This document shows, piece after piece, positions 52,533 through 62,010 of a stretch of 64,000 nt of DNA. The stretch's first letter is position 1. Each line of letters opens with the position of its first letter. Origin of the DNA: Flavobacteriales bacterium (GTDB lineage Bacteria; Bacteroidota; Bacteroidia; Flavobacteriales; Schleiferiaceae); the NCBI GenBank assembly GCA_017795025.1, contig CP051243.1, forward strand, positions 1 to 64,000. Reading direction: 5' to 3'. The translations under genes were made by a program, and so were the position numbers. The notes beneath the pieces are model-generated. The model was not told where the DNA came from and did not search any database. It saw only the letters and a list, made by a program, of their open reading frames with translations.

Positions 52533-55324
52533 TATAAATCCAAAGGTATATCGATTACGAATTCTGAGCCTTCATTTTCCTGACTAAAAAAGCGCAGATT
52601 TAGGTTTTGCATATCGGCCATTTGCTTCACCACCGATAAGCCCATCCCACTTCCTTGAATTCCCCGTGTATTATCGGCTCTAAAGAAAGAGTTGAAAATC
52701 TTATTTTGATCCTCCTCAGGTATGCCGATGCCATAGTCCTTTACACTTAGGCGAACCACTGCGTCTTGGTATTGCAGGTGCAGCTCAGGGTTTGGAGCTC
52801 CTTCCGAATATTTAAAGGCGTTGCCCACTAAGTTCTGAATGATATGCTCCATCAACTCGGGGTCAATTTTCACCAGCTTTGGTCCGCCTATTAATTTGAT
52901 GTTCAAATCCCGACCATCTGCCTGAGAAGCAAAATGGCGATCGCGTATATCTTGCACAAAACCCACTAAATCGATGGACTTGCGACTGATTTTAATTTTA
53001 CCCGACTCTAAGCGACCCAGCACGAGAATATCGGTCATGATATTACTCAAGCGATTGGTTTCCCTATTTAATCGTTCCAAATATTTCAAGGCTTTCGCCT
53101 GATGATTTTCGGGGATTTTTTGGGTCCAAAGCTCCAGCATCTCGGCATTGGCTTTAATAGTAGTAAGAGGCGTACGGAACTCATGAGAGGCCATGGAAAT
53201 AAGTCGGGATTTCATGCGGGCCAGTTCCTTTTGCTGCTCCAAGGCAAGGTTCATATCCTCCTCCGCTTGTTTACGGGCGGTAATATCGCGTAGGAAGGAA
53301 GAGAAATAGTGTTTGCCATTCATAAGGAAGGGTACAATACTAAGCTCAATTGGGAAGTGTTTACCCGCTTTATCGTGTCCCACCAGTTCAATACGTTGGT
53401 TAAGCACCGGACCTTCTCCCGTTTCGAGATAATGGTGCATCCCCTGCTCGTGGGCAGCGGCAAACTTTTCGGGGATAATTAAGGTAGAGAGCAGCTTACC
53501 CTGAACTTCGGCTTCGGTGTAACCGAAAATCTCCTCGGCTTGTTTGTTCCATTGCTCTACTAATCCCTCATCATTAATGGTGATTACGGCATCTAAGGCA
53601 TTTTCTAAAATGGTGCGCATCCTAAACTCACTGGCGCTAAGCTGATTCTCGAATTCCTTTTTGATGTAATGTCCCGCTAACATTTGGGCCATAAACTCTA
53701 AAAGCTCCGTTTCATCGTCGTTCCATTTTTTTAAGCTTCGCACGGCGTCAAAGCCTATAAAGCCCTGTAGTTTTTCATTACCAAAAATGGGAACAGTAAT
53801 AATTGACTGAATTCCTTGGGGTTCTAATATTTCACGAACGGGGTGGCCTTTCGCTAGGTCCGATACATTATCGTAAACCATTGCCTTGCCGGCTAAGTGC
53901 GTTTCGTACCAATCGGGTATGGCCTCCAAAGGCACTTCTTGAAGATTGTCAATCTCGGGACTTATCCCTTCGGCACACCATTCGAAGGTGTTACTGGTTT
54001 GCAGCTTTTCGAGGTGGTAATCGAAAATATACACCCGATCCGCATTTACGAAACTGCCCAACTTACCAAGGGTATGGTTAATTACGGACCTTTCGTTTTC
54101 GGGCTTAAGGAAAATAAGGTCCTTTCCTAATTGTAAGAGGATGCTTTGTAGTTTGATGCGATACTCCAACTGATTTTGGAGTTCTTTAAGTGGGGTGATA
54201 TTATGATGAATCCCCAGCGAACCAATTACTTCCCCAGAGATATCTTTAATCGGGGCACCCGAAATCATCATCCAAATTTGCTCCCCAAAACGATTGCGAA
54301 TGGGTAATTCGTAAACGCTGCTCTTTCCTTGATTACGTTCGGTTTGGGTATCATCTAAGATTGGCTCTAAAGCCTTGGTGTCCTCCACTTCTAAGAAAAC
54401 TTCCCGCGCGTTTTTCCCTTGAATTTCTTTCAAATTGTAGCCCGTGGCTCTTAAAAAGGATTCATTGGCCCAAAGGATCGTTTCCTCATTATTAACCTCC
54501 ATAAGCCCGAGGTTGATATTTTGAATCACCTCCCGGTATTTCTTTTCGCTTTCAATAAGGGCCTGCTCGGTAAGGTAGCGCATAGTCACATCGCGATACA
54601 CCCATAAATGTCCTTGGTATTCCTCATCAATAAACATGGGAATATAATCGCGCTCCATCACCCTTTCATCCGCCATAAGGATGCGTTCACTGCGCTTGAT
54701 GGTTCGCTCTTGTAAGCGCTCGCCAATTCCTTGTATAAAAGCTTCGGGGTTTTTAAAGAGATGCACAATGCTAGCACCTACTTCGGCACAAACCGCGCCC
54801 TCGAGCTCCTTAGGGCTGGCCTCTAATCGGAAGTAATCACTAAAGTTTTGGTTAACATATCGGATTTTACCTTCGGCATCTTCAATAAGAATCGCGGCAT
54901 CTAAGTGCATGAGCAAGGCCAGGAGGTGCTCATCGCTCTCTCGAAGTTGACGGCGTGTTTTGCGCAACTCTGTGATGGGTCGCGCAACGCCCAACATTTC
55001 TACCACCTTGTCTTTTTCGCATAGCAGTTCAATGGTTTGACCAATCCAAGTTTCCTTGCCTTCGGCGATAAATGGAAATTCGAAATAGGTAGACTTTTGC
55101 TTTAGGCGAAGCTGTTCTTGATAAAAGGCAATCACTTTTTCTTGGTAGTCCTCCCGTACAAATTCGAGGTATGACTTGCCCAATATTTCATCAACCGAAA
55201 GGTTGAAAACAGCGCGCGCATTTTCGTTTACATAGGTAAACTTCCCCTCGGGATTAAATCGATAAATGAGGTCAAGGCCTTGGGGTAATTTGTTTGCCAC
55301 AGTGCTGAAAGGATGATTTTGCAT
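52532..55324 (-). CDS. Soluble multi-PAS/GAF sensor histidine kinase
   Basis: A 930-residue kinase with no membrane helix. Order: PAS1 (about 10-120), PAS2 (130-250), PAS3 (260-385, with PAC end GSLGIHHNITPLKEL), GAF (395-560, with MVYDNVSDLAKGHPV), PAS4 (570-690, AVITINDEGLVEQWNKQAEEIFGY), HisKA with His in ISMASHEFRTPLTTIKA, and HATPase_c with QNLVGNAFKYS, VKDYGIGIPEEDQNK and GSGMGLSVVKQ. Four PAS domains and a GAF point to intracellular redox, gas or small-molecule sensing. It pairs with the LytTR regulator. Confidence 0.92.
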   Translation of the reverse strand: MQNHPFSTVANKLPQGLDLIYRFNPEGKFTYVNENARAVFNLSVDEILGKSYLEFVREDYQEKVIAFYQEQLRLKQKSTYFEFPFIAEGKETWIGQTIELLCEKDKVVEMLGVARPITELRKTRRQLRESDEHLLALLMHLDAAILIEDAEGKIRYVNQNFSDYFRLEASPKELEGAVCAEVGASIVHLFKNPEAFIQGIGERLQERTIKRSERILMADERVMERDYIPMFIDEEYQGHLWVYRDVTMRYLTEQALIESEKKYREVIQNINLGLMEVNNEETILWANESFLRATGYNLKEIQGKNAREVFLEVEDTKALEPILDDTQTERNQGKSSVYELPIRNRFGEQIWMMISGAPIKDISGEVIGSLGIHHNITPLKELQNQLEYRIKLQSILLQLGKDLIFLKPENERSVINHTLGKLGSFVNADRVYIFDYHLEKLQTSNTFEWCAEGISPEIDNLQEVPLEAIPDWYETHLAGKAMVYDNVSDLAKGHPVREILEPQGIQSIITVPIFGNEKLQGFIGFDAVRSLKKWNDDETELLEFMAQMLAGHYIKKEFENQLSASEFRMRTILENALDAVITINDEGLVEQWNKQAEEIFGYTEAEVQGKLLSTLIIPEKFAAAHEQGMHHYLETGEGPVLNQRIELVGHDKAGKHFPIELSIVPFLMNGKHYFSSFLRDITARKQAEEDMNLALEQQKELARMKSRLISMASHEFRTPLTTIKANAEMLELWTQKIPENHQAKALKYLERLNRETNRLSNIMTDILVLGRLESGKIKISRKSIDLVGFVQDIRDRHFASQADGRDLNIKLIGGPKLVKIDPELMEHIIQNLVGNAFKYSEGAPNPELHLQYQDAVVRLSVKDYGIGIPEEDQNKIFNSFFRADNTRGIQGSGMGLSVVKQMADMQNLNLRFFSQENEGSEFVIDIPLDL

Positions 55325-55369
55325 AAAAGTAGGGAAATCCGCCAGAGCACTTTTTGCAATTCGAAGAAA

Positions 55370-55386
55370 GGTCGAATTTTACGACC
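55370..55386. promoter_or_regulatory. Inverted repeat between the kinase and SLC13 genes
   Basis: GGTCG (55370-55374) and CGACC (55382-55386) are perfect arms around AATTTTA, in the 85-base gap between divergent starts. It could be an operator for either gene. No further copy was noticed. Confidence 0.3.
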
Positions 55387-55409
55387 AACGGAATTTTTAC
55401 CTTCGGAGC

Positions 55410-56828
55410 GTGAACCGACGATTGCTCATTTTGGCCCTTGGGCCTATTAGCTTTTTACTTGTTCAAGCCTTGCCTCTAGCCAGCGATCAAAATCTGGTAA
55501 TTGGGAGCCTGGCTTGGATGTTAGCCTGGTGGATGAGTAATGAAATCCCTTTGGGGCTCACGGCACTTTTACCCATTATTATATTTCCCTTAGCTGGAAT
55601 ATTAGAACCCAAAACCGTTGGTGCGCTCTATGGGCATCCTATCATCTTCCTTTTCTTGGGTGGTTTTGCGCTAGGTTTGGCCATTGAAAAGTGGAACTTA
55701 CACCGACGAATCGCATTGAACATTTTACTCTTAAGTGGAGCCGGCCCTGATCGTATTTTGTTGGGTGCAATGGGGGCCACCGCCTTGCTTAGTATGTGGA
55801 TAAGCAATACCGCTACTACGGTAATGATGTTGCCTATTGGAATTAGTCTCTACCGTTTATTACAGGGACAAATGAGCGAGGGGAAACCTTCCCGAAACTT
55901 TGGCCTGGCCTTAATGTTGGGTATTGCCTATGCGGCGAATATCGGCGGCATGGCAACCTTAATTGGAACTCCGCCGAACTTGGTGTTTGCGAGTTTAAGT
56001 AGTAGCAGTTTAGCTCGGGAGGTAGCTTTTGCAGATTGGATGCTTTTTGCTTTGCCTTTGAGTCTTTGCTTGTTCTTCATCGTTTGGTTTTTCCTAGCGA
56101 AAGTTTTTTTCAAAACCGAAGCGCAAGAATTGGGGGATTTGAAACCTTTACTTCAAAAGGAGTTGCGGGAATTGGGAAAGATGAGTTCCTCCGAGCGAAG
56201 GGTAGCTTTGGTTTTAGGGGGAATGGCCACTTTGTGGATTTTCCGTTCTCCCCTCAGTAAGCTTCCGTTTTTGGAGGGCTTAAGTGATACGATTATCGCC
56301 ATACTTGGTATGGTGGCCCTTTTTGTGATTCCGGCCGCTAAGAAGGGGAAAGCGCTGTTACGCGAAAAGGACATCGGGAAGTTACCCTGGAATATCATTT
56401 TACTTTTTGGGGGCGGCCTTAGTCTCGCAAAGGCTTTAGAAGCTACCGAAGTGGTCCAAAGTTTAGCGGGGGTCATCTTGTCCAGCGGCTGGCAATCGGC
56501 TTTAGTGGTAAGCCTATTAATTTGTGCTTTTGCCATTTTCCTAACCGAGGTAATGAGTAATGTGGCCCTGGTATCAGTATTTATTCCTGTCGCTTTTATT
56601 ATTGCACAACAATTGGGAATCGACGAATGGATTTTGGCCATTCCTCTTACCCTGGGAGCCAGTTGTGCCTTTATGTTCCCTGTGGCTACGCCTCCAAATG
56701 CGATTGTTTATAGCAGCGGCTTTATAAAGACTAAGGATATGGCGCGGGTAGGATTAGTATTTAATCTAATCTGTGTTTTGCTGATAACGGTTTACAGCTA
56801 TTACCTTATCCCGATCATTTTTTCTTGA
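55410..56828 (+). CDS. SLC13/DASS-family anion:sodium symporter
   Basis: A 472-residue membrane transporter of the divalent anion:Na+ symporter family. The duplicated SNT-type motifs are visible: MWISNTATTVMMLPIG with GTPPNLVF in the first half, and LTEVMSNVALVSVFIPV with ATPPNAIVYSSG in the second. These bind sodium and carboxylate or sulfate. Substrates may be dicarboxylates, citrate or sulfate; with two sulfotransferases in the window, sulfate is possible but unproven. Translation starts at GTG 55410. It is divergent from the multi-PAS kinase gene. Confidence 0.9.
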   Translation: MNRRLLILALGPISFLLVQALPLASDQNLVIGSLAWMLAWWMSNEIPLGLTALLPIIIFPLAGILEPKTVGALYGHPIIFLFLGGFALGLAIEKWNLHRRIALNILLLSGAGPDRILLGAMGATALLSMWISNTATTVMMLPIGISLYRLLQGQMSEGKPSRNFGLALMLGIAYAANIGGMATLIGTPPNLVFASLSSSSLAREVAFADWMLFALPLSLCLFFIVWFFLAKVFFKTEAQELGDLKPLLQKELRELGKMSSSERRVALVLGGMATLWIFRSPLSKLPFLEGLSDTIIAILGMVALFVIPAAKKGKALLREKDIGKLPWNIILLFGGGLSLAKALEATEVVQSLAGVILSSGWQSALVVSLLICAFAIFLTEVMSNVALVSVFIPVAFIIAQQLGIDEWILAIPLTLGASCAFMFPVATPPNAIVYSSGFIKTKDMARVGLVFNLICVLLITVYSYYLIPIIFS

Positions 56829-56846
56829 GTAGACGCTTAGGAGTGT

Positions 56847-57788
56847 TTAGCGTATTAACTCCTCCCACATCTTTTCATCCGGAATTTCCCCTGCTAGTGG
56901 ATCGGGATAAATGCAATTCTGCTGAACGAGATAAAGCCTAAAATTATGGTAGCGGAATTTTAGGTAGCAATATTGGGGTCCTTCCATCTCATATTCATTA
57001 TCGAAGGTTTCAAAGTCCTCGGATGCGGCGCAGTTACAACCGTAGTTTAAATCATCTGCTTGATATAATACATGAATCAAGCTATCGCCTTCAGCTTCAA
57101 AATTCACCTTGATGGTTTCGCCCCAATAGCGGGCATCTACTTGATATTTAAAGTATTCTCCAATACCATTGGAAGTGCCCATTAGAAGTCCAAAACTGCT
57201 GCTAAAGCAATAACTGCAACCGCGAACTCCACCCGTAAAAAAGTAATAGGAGGTATCCGATCTTTTGCCTAAAAAGTCAACCTGATAGTAACCGTCTTCA
57301 TCTAAATTCAAACTTTCGGAATCTTCACCCCGGTTAAAACCAGAAACTGTAGAGTCCTCTGCAAAGTATTGATAGTACACAACCCGAGAGCGATACGTGC
57401 CTCCAGTATTTTCATCAAAGGCAATTTGGTAAAAGCGACCATCTTGCGACTGGACTACACCGGCATTTACCCTCGCTTCCAAATTTACCTTTCGAACATC
57501 GGGATGCGTAAAAAGGGCATTGATTGCACTGTCGATTTGATAGGAATAATACTCTTGTAAGCTTATCGGCTCAATGCGACCATCATCCAAATTAGCATAC
57601 TGGACAATCGATTTTAGCTCAGCAGCACTCAGTCCCAGGCTATCGATGGAAAGCGGATCATCGAAAGGACTGATGGATTCATATTTCCCTAAACTCTGGT
57701 TTAAGCGACTAATTAAGGTGTCGATATTTTGCGCAGGCAATGGAAGACCAAACAAGAGCAGAGTGCCAAACAATAAAACCTTTTTCAT
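56847..57788 (-). CDS. Exported protein of unknown function
   Basis: A 313-residue protein with a clear signal peptide (KKVLLFGTLLLFGLPLPAQN). After it come SLSAAELKSIVQYA-like helical text, an acidic beta-rich middle (DGYYQVDFLGKRSDTSYYFF) and clustered cysteines in GGVRGCSYCFSSSF and YGCNCAASEDF, which may form disulfides or bind metal. There is no T9SS sorting domain or lipobox. It lies close to the SLC13 gene end (18 bases, convergent). I do not recognise a family. Confidence 0.65.
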   Translation of the reverse strand: MKKVLLFGTLLLFGLPLPAQNIDTLISRLNQSLGKYESISPFDDPLSIDSLGLSAAELKSIVQYANLDDGRIEPISLQEYYSYQIDSAINALFTHPDVRKVNLEARVNAGVVQSQDGRFYQIAFDENTGGTYRSRVVYYQYFAEDSTVSGFNRGEDSESLNLDEDGYYQVDFLGKRSDTSYYFFTGGVRGCSYCFSSSFGLLMGTSNGIGEYFKYQVDARYWGETIKVNFEAEGDSLIHVLYQADDLNYGCNCAASEDFETFDNEYEMEGPQYCYLKFRYHNFRLYLVQQNCIYPDPLAGEIPDEKMWEELIR

Positions 57789-57807
57789 CGCTAAACTTTT
57801 TCCGAAG

Positions 57808-58719
57808 CTACAAAGAATCTAGGGCGACTACCCATAAACCTCTAATTTCACCGGGACCATAACCAATAGCCCTATCTTCTGGATACAAGGATTTTACTTG
57901 TTGGTAAAATGTGGGGTCCAGCTCTTTGCCCAAGCTTCCATGACATTGTAGACACATGGGGTTGGTGGTTATCGGCACATAGCCAATAGAACCCTTTCCG
58001 CTTTGGACAACTTGGGCTTGCAGTTCTTCCCCTTTTTCGAGAAGCGTCGCATAGTAGTTGATAATGGCTTGCTCGTCGTAATTAGCGCTATTATTTGGGT
58101 TTCGTGCTTTGTCGCTTACTCGTTTAATGGCATGCATTAAGTTTTGCGACATGCTATCGGTTAGAGGGATGGCGCGAACATTACAAAAAGAAAGAGCGTG
58201 TTCTTTACCGCCTTTTTTGAGGGCCGACATCAAATTTTTGCCCAGTACTTTTTTAGTGTTCATAGCGAGTTGCTTCGCCTTTTGCTCAGGCGTTTTAGCC
58301 TCATTTTCCGCCAAATGTTGAGGTTTCTTTTGTTTCACTTCGTAGAGATAGGTGGCCAATGCTTTGGCTTCCTCAGGTTCGACCAACATAGGCGGCATAA
58401 GCCCAAATTTCGCTATCGCCCCAGCCATTAAGGCATGTTCTTCGGTAGGGGTATTTATGAAATCGATAAGGGCCTGTTCAAATTCGGCTTGCTCTGGATA
58501 CTCTTGCAAATAGCGCTTTTGAATGGCAAAAAATGGCGGAGCCAAACGGGAGTCATGATCAGCAGTAGGGGAGTGGCAGCTTTGGCAATTTAATTTAAGG
58601 TAGGCTTGCGCCTTGCTATGCCTTTCGGCAGAGGCGTCCTCCGTTTTTACTTGGGGATTTTCTTGGCAAGCGAAGCTTATTGCGGCCAATACGATTAAAC
58701 TCAATACTACTTTTCGCAT
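57808..58719 (-). CDS. Cytochrome c lipoprotein with Tll0287-like heme domain
   Basis: A 303-residue lipoprotein, lipobox ISFAC. The N-terminal half is a class I cytochrome c: CQSCH in KLNCQSCHSPTADH, with GLMPPMLVEPEEAKALATYLYE supplying the axial Met and last helix. The C-terminal half matches the Tll0287/DUF3365 c-type heme domain: ALSFCNVRAIPLTDSM, then CLQCH in NPMCLQCHGSLG and EIRGLWVVAL. It is thus a two-heme protein in the periplasm, either electron carrier or heme-based sensor. It precedes (19 bases) the unknown exported gene. Confidence 0.82.
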   Translation of the reverse strand: MRKVVLSLIVLAAISFACQENPQVKTEDASAERHSKAQAYLKLNCQSCHSPTADHDSRLAPPFFAIQKRYLQEYPEQAEFEQALIDFINTPTEEHALMAGAIAKFGLMPPMLVEPEEAKALATYLYEVKQKKPQHLAENEAKTPEQKAKQLAMNTKKVLGKNLMSALKKGGKEHALSFCNVRAIPLTDSMSQNLMHAIKRVSDKARNPNNSANYDEQAIINYYATLLEKGEELQAQVVQSGKGSIGYVPITTNPMCLQCHGSLGKELDPTFYQQVKSLYPEDRAIGYGPGEIRGLWVVALDSL

Positions 58720-58834
58720 GTTTTTCGGTTTTCACAAAGGTGCAAGCTTAGACGAGCTTTTAAGGTACGGCAAGTTACATTCTTTTACCTTGCGTGGTCC
58801 ATAAACAATAGCGCGTAAACGGGTTTAAATTTAT

Positions 58835-59797
58835 ATGTACGATTTAATAATTATTGGCGGTGGCCCTATTGGTTTAGCGACGGGAATTGCGGCTAAGCAA
58901 GCAGGTTTAAAATATTTGATTCTCGAGAAGGATCACCTTGTAAATAGCCTGTATCACTATCCTCATAGCATGACTTTCTTTTCCACGGCGGATAAGCTCG
59001 AAATAGGGGGGATTCCCTTTATCGCCCAACATACCAAACCTACGCGCTCCGAGGCCTTGGAGTATTACCGTCGGGTGACCATGCATCATCAATTAAATCT
59101 CCAGCTCCAAGAAAAAATGCTGGAGGTGCAAAATACCGATCAAGGTTTGGAAGTGATTAGCAATAAGGGGCAATACCCTACCAAGCACTTGGTTTTGGCT
59201 ACCGGTTTTTATGATTTAGTTAACCCGCTTAATATTCCCGGTGAAGACCTTCCCAAGGTTTCCCATTATTACCGGGATCCACACCCTTATTTTGGGCAGA
59301 GGGTGGCCGTGGTTGGCGCGGCAAATTCGGCGGTCGATGCTGCATTAGAACTTTACCGGAAAGGAGCGAAGGAGGTGACCATGATCATCCGCGAAAGCGA
59401 AATTTCCCCGCGGGTAAAATATTGGGTACGCCCAGATGTGGTTAACCGAATTAAGGAAGGTTCCATTAAAGCTTATTTTGAAGCGGAAATCCGCCAAATC
59501 ACTGAGCATGAAGTGGAAATAGAACAAGATGGGAGACGCTTTCGGTTGGAGAACGACGCTGTTTTGGCGCTCACCGGATATCGTCCCGACTTTAAAATGC
59601 TCGAGAATTTAGGCCTGGAGTTCGCTCAGGAGGAAAGTCACAAACCCCTTTACAATGAAGAAACAATGGAGAGCTCCGTAAAGGGAATTTTCCTTGCAGG
59701 GGTTATATGTGGCGGACTGGAGACCAATAAATGGTTTATCGAAAACTCCCGAGTGCACGCGGACTTAATTATCCAAGAAATTGTAAAGCGAACTTAA
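58835..59797 (+). CDS. ypdA: YpdA-family bacillithiol disulfide reductase (putative)
   Basis: A 320-residue FAD/NAD(P) oxidoreductase. DLIIIGGGPIGLATGIAAKQAG binds FAD, and RVAVVGAANSAVDAALELYRKGA binds NADPH. FFSTADKLEIGGIPF and GVICGGLETNKWFIENSR are typical of YpdA. As in that family there is no CxxC redox pair, unlike thioredoxin reductase. YpdA recycles oxidised bacillithiol, which many Bacteroidota make; the synthesis genes are not in this window. Confidence 0.88.
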   Translation: MYDLIIIGGGPIGLATGIAAKQAGLKYLILEKDHLVNSLYHYPHSMTFFSTADKLEIGGIPFIAQHTKPTRSEALEYYRRVTMHHQLNLQLQEKMLEVQNTDQGLEVISNKGQYPTKHLVLATGFYDLVNPLNIPGEDLPKVSHYYRDPHPYFGQRVAVVGAANSAVDAALELYRKGAKEVTMIIRESEISPRVKYWVRPDVVNRIKEGSIKAYFEAEIRQITEHEVEIEQDGRRFRLENDAVLALTGYRPDFKMLENLGLEFAQEESHKPLYNEETMESSVKGIFLAGVICGGLETNKWFIENSRVHADLIIQEIVKRT

Positions 59798-59808
59798 GCG
59801 CCTAATTC

Positions 59809-61863
59809 TTATTCTCGAATAAGGCGAATCGTTTTCCGTTCTCCATCTCTAAGGAGGTGCAAGAGGTAAATGCCTGAAGCTTCTGGCAGCTGGAACTCAT
59901 AACGATCATTTTCGCGAATGCGCTCTTGTTTTAGGATACGCCCTTGCAAATCGGTAAGCATCAAACGAGTGTCAAACAAACCCGCCGGAGAGCTCAAATT
60001 TACCCTCCCAGTGGAAGGATTGGGCCAGGCATTATAAGTTAAGGTGCTTGAAGCCTCTTCGGGTATATCGAAATCATTAACCTCATAAAAAATGCAGGCA
60101 CTAGTGTCGAGGCAATTGGTGGTGCTCACAATTACGGCATAATTACCCGTTTTGCTAGGGTAGAACTCTCGATTAGTGGCTCCGGGAATGATTTGCAGCG
60201 CACTATCGCAATCTAGCCATTGATAATTCGCACTAAATTGCCCGGCCTGTAAGGTGGTATCGTTAATCTTGGCGGCCGTAGTATCAATGAAATTCATGGT
60301 AAGGGTAAGGAATACCAAGGAGTCGCATCCCCCGGGGCTGCGCATGATATAGCGATCACCACTGCTGTTATCATTGTATTGAAAGCTGTTAATCCAAGTG
60401 TATTTATTACAAGCTACAATGGTATCGTAGCCGTAGACCTCCTGACAGTAAGTAAGCTTGAGCATGAAATTTTCTAAACCAAGGGCAGTGCCATTGTCGA
60501 CTATGGCTGGGTCGGGATCAAAGTCTACCGTAGCGTGGAAACGACCGCCAACATAAAATTCGCCACTACTATTTACAAAGGCAATTCCCGGATAATCGGT
60601 TTGCGAGCCTCCCCAAGTGTTAGCGTAAACGAGGTTTCCAGCCGAGTCTACGTGAGCGGCAAAAATATCTTCCAAGCCATTGGAGTTTTGCACCTGACTG
60701 CCATTACCGGGATCTAAGTCGATATTCCCAAAAAAGGAAGCAGAGATTACGGCTCCTTCCGAAGGGTCTTGCGCTAAGGATAGGCTGTTCTTGCCCATTT
60801 TGGCTTTATTCCACATCACGGCCCAGTCTACCGTCCAGCTCGAATCTAACTTCCACAAGAAATAGGGCGTTTCATTCCCCACAGCGCTTAGGTTTAAAAC
60901 ACTACTGGTATCGGGGTCAAAATCTTGACTACCTGTAAAATAACCGGAGAAGAATAGGTCCCGATCATTACGCATCTCCATTTTTTGCGGAACCAAAGGG
61001 CTATTAAATGCAGATACAAATCGTCCGAAGGGGTCGAGCTTAAGGAAGAAACCCTCACCGCCATCTTGCTGTTCGAGATTATAAACTGCTGTGGCACTGG
61101 TATCGGGGTTAAAATCTACGGTGTCTTTAAAAAAGCCTTGAACATAAATTTCGTCATTGTCACCAATTTGCACATTAAGCGCTTGATCTTCTCTGCTGCT
61201 ACCAAATTCGCGTACCCACCAGAGGTTTCCCCCGGGGTGCAAGCGCATCACAAAAATGTCGGAATGCCCTTTGGAACTCACAGGGTAGTGAGCTGTAGAA
61301 GGATCCATATCGCCCGTTCCCCAAAAGAATCCAGCAATGGCAATTTCACCTGAGGCATTTACATCAATGGCATTAGGACTTTCTAAGGAACCATCGCCAA
61401 AGGCCTTGGCAAATCGGAAATCACCATTGGGTTTTAATGACCATAAAAAAATATCGGCGTACCCCACTACGCTTAAAGTAGCTACTCCTGGTCCCGGATT
61501 AAAGTCCATAGACCGCGTAAATTCACCTACCGTGTAGATGTTTCCTTGTGCATCTACATCTAAAGCAGTGATTTTCTCGGGATTGTTATTGCCTAAACTA
61601 TGAACCCAAAGCAAATTGCCATAGGCATCGTATTTAGCTACGAACATATCATAAGGCCCCTCGGCTGTATCTACGCGCAAATGCGGACCATGGTCAAAAT
61701 CTACAATGCCGCTAAAAGTTCCCGCCACCACAATATCACCCCAGGGGTCCATTTTACTGTCGATGATATTAAACTGATCGTTTTGGGTAAACCAGGAAAG
61801 TTGCAAACTTTGACTATTGAGACTCAGGCAGAAACAACAAAAAAGGAGTAGGTATCTTATCAT
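59809..61863 (-). CDS. Large T9SS type A protein with D-x-(D/N)-P repeats
   Basis: A 684-residue secreted protein; I start at ATG 61863, which opens a signal peptide (RYLLLFCCFCLSLNSQ). Residues about 30-470 carry seven repeats of 55-60 residues, each with a turn such as VDFDHGPH, MDFNPGPG, GDMDPSTAH, VDFNPDTS, QDFDPDTS, IDLDPGNG or VDFDPDPA, and a W-x-x-x-F/W-G strand, resembling SBBP-type beta-propeller repeats. The C terminus has a Cys-bearing Ig-like region and the sorting domain YNAWPNPSTGRVNLSS and SGIYLLHLLRDG. Secretion by T9SS is expected. No enzyme motif was seen. Confidence 0.83.
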   Translation of the reverse strand: MIRYLLLFCCFCLSLNSQSLQLSWFTQNDQFNIIDSKMDPWGDIVVAGTFSGIVDFDHGPHLRVDTAEGPYDMFVAKYDAYGNLLWVHSLGNNNPEKITALDVDAQGNIYTVGEFTRSMDFNPGPGVATLSVVGYADIFLWSLKPNGDFRFAKAFGDGSLESPNAIDVNASGEIAIAGFFWGTGDMDPSTAHYPVSSKGHSDIFVMRLHPGGNLWWVREFGSSREDQALNVQIGDNDEIYVQGFFKDTVDFNPDTSATAVYNLEQQDGGEGFFLKLDPFGRFVSAFNSPLVPQKMEMRNDRDLFFSGYFTGSQDFDPDTSSVLNLSAVGNETPYFLWKLDSSWTVDWAVMWNKAKMGKNSLSLAQDPSEGAVISASFFGNIDLDPGNGSQVQNSNGLEDIFAAHVDSAGNLVYANTWGGSQTDYPGIAFVNSSGEFYVGGRFHATVDFDPDPAIVDNGTALGLENFMLKLTYCQEVYGYDTIVACNKYTWINSFQYNDNSSGDRYIMRSPGGCDSLVFLTLTMNFIDTTAAKINDTTLQAGQFSANYQWLDCDSALQIIPGATNREFYPSKTGNYAVIVSTTNCLDTSACIFYEVNDFDIPEEASSTLTYNAWPNPSTGRVNLSSPAGLFDTRLMLTDLQGRILKQERIRENDRYEFQLPEASGIYLLHLLRDGERKTIRLIRE

Positions 61864-62010
61864 AATCAGAGTAGTAGCGCACGAATATAAGTCATATAAA
61901 AAACAGGACTCAATGGAATAACGGTGATTTTGCAGTGCAGGTTGAGACGAACTATCTTTTAGGAGGCAGCTGGCTTTCATTTTCCCGCGGGCACTCTATC
62001 TTTGTTTTGC

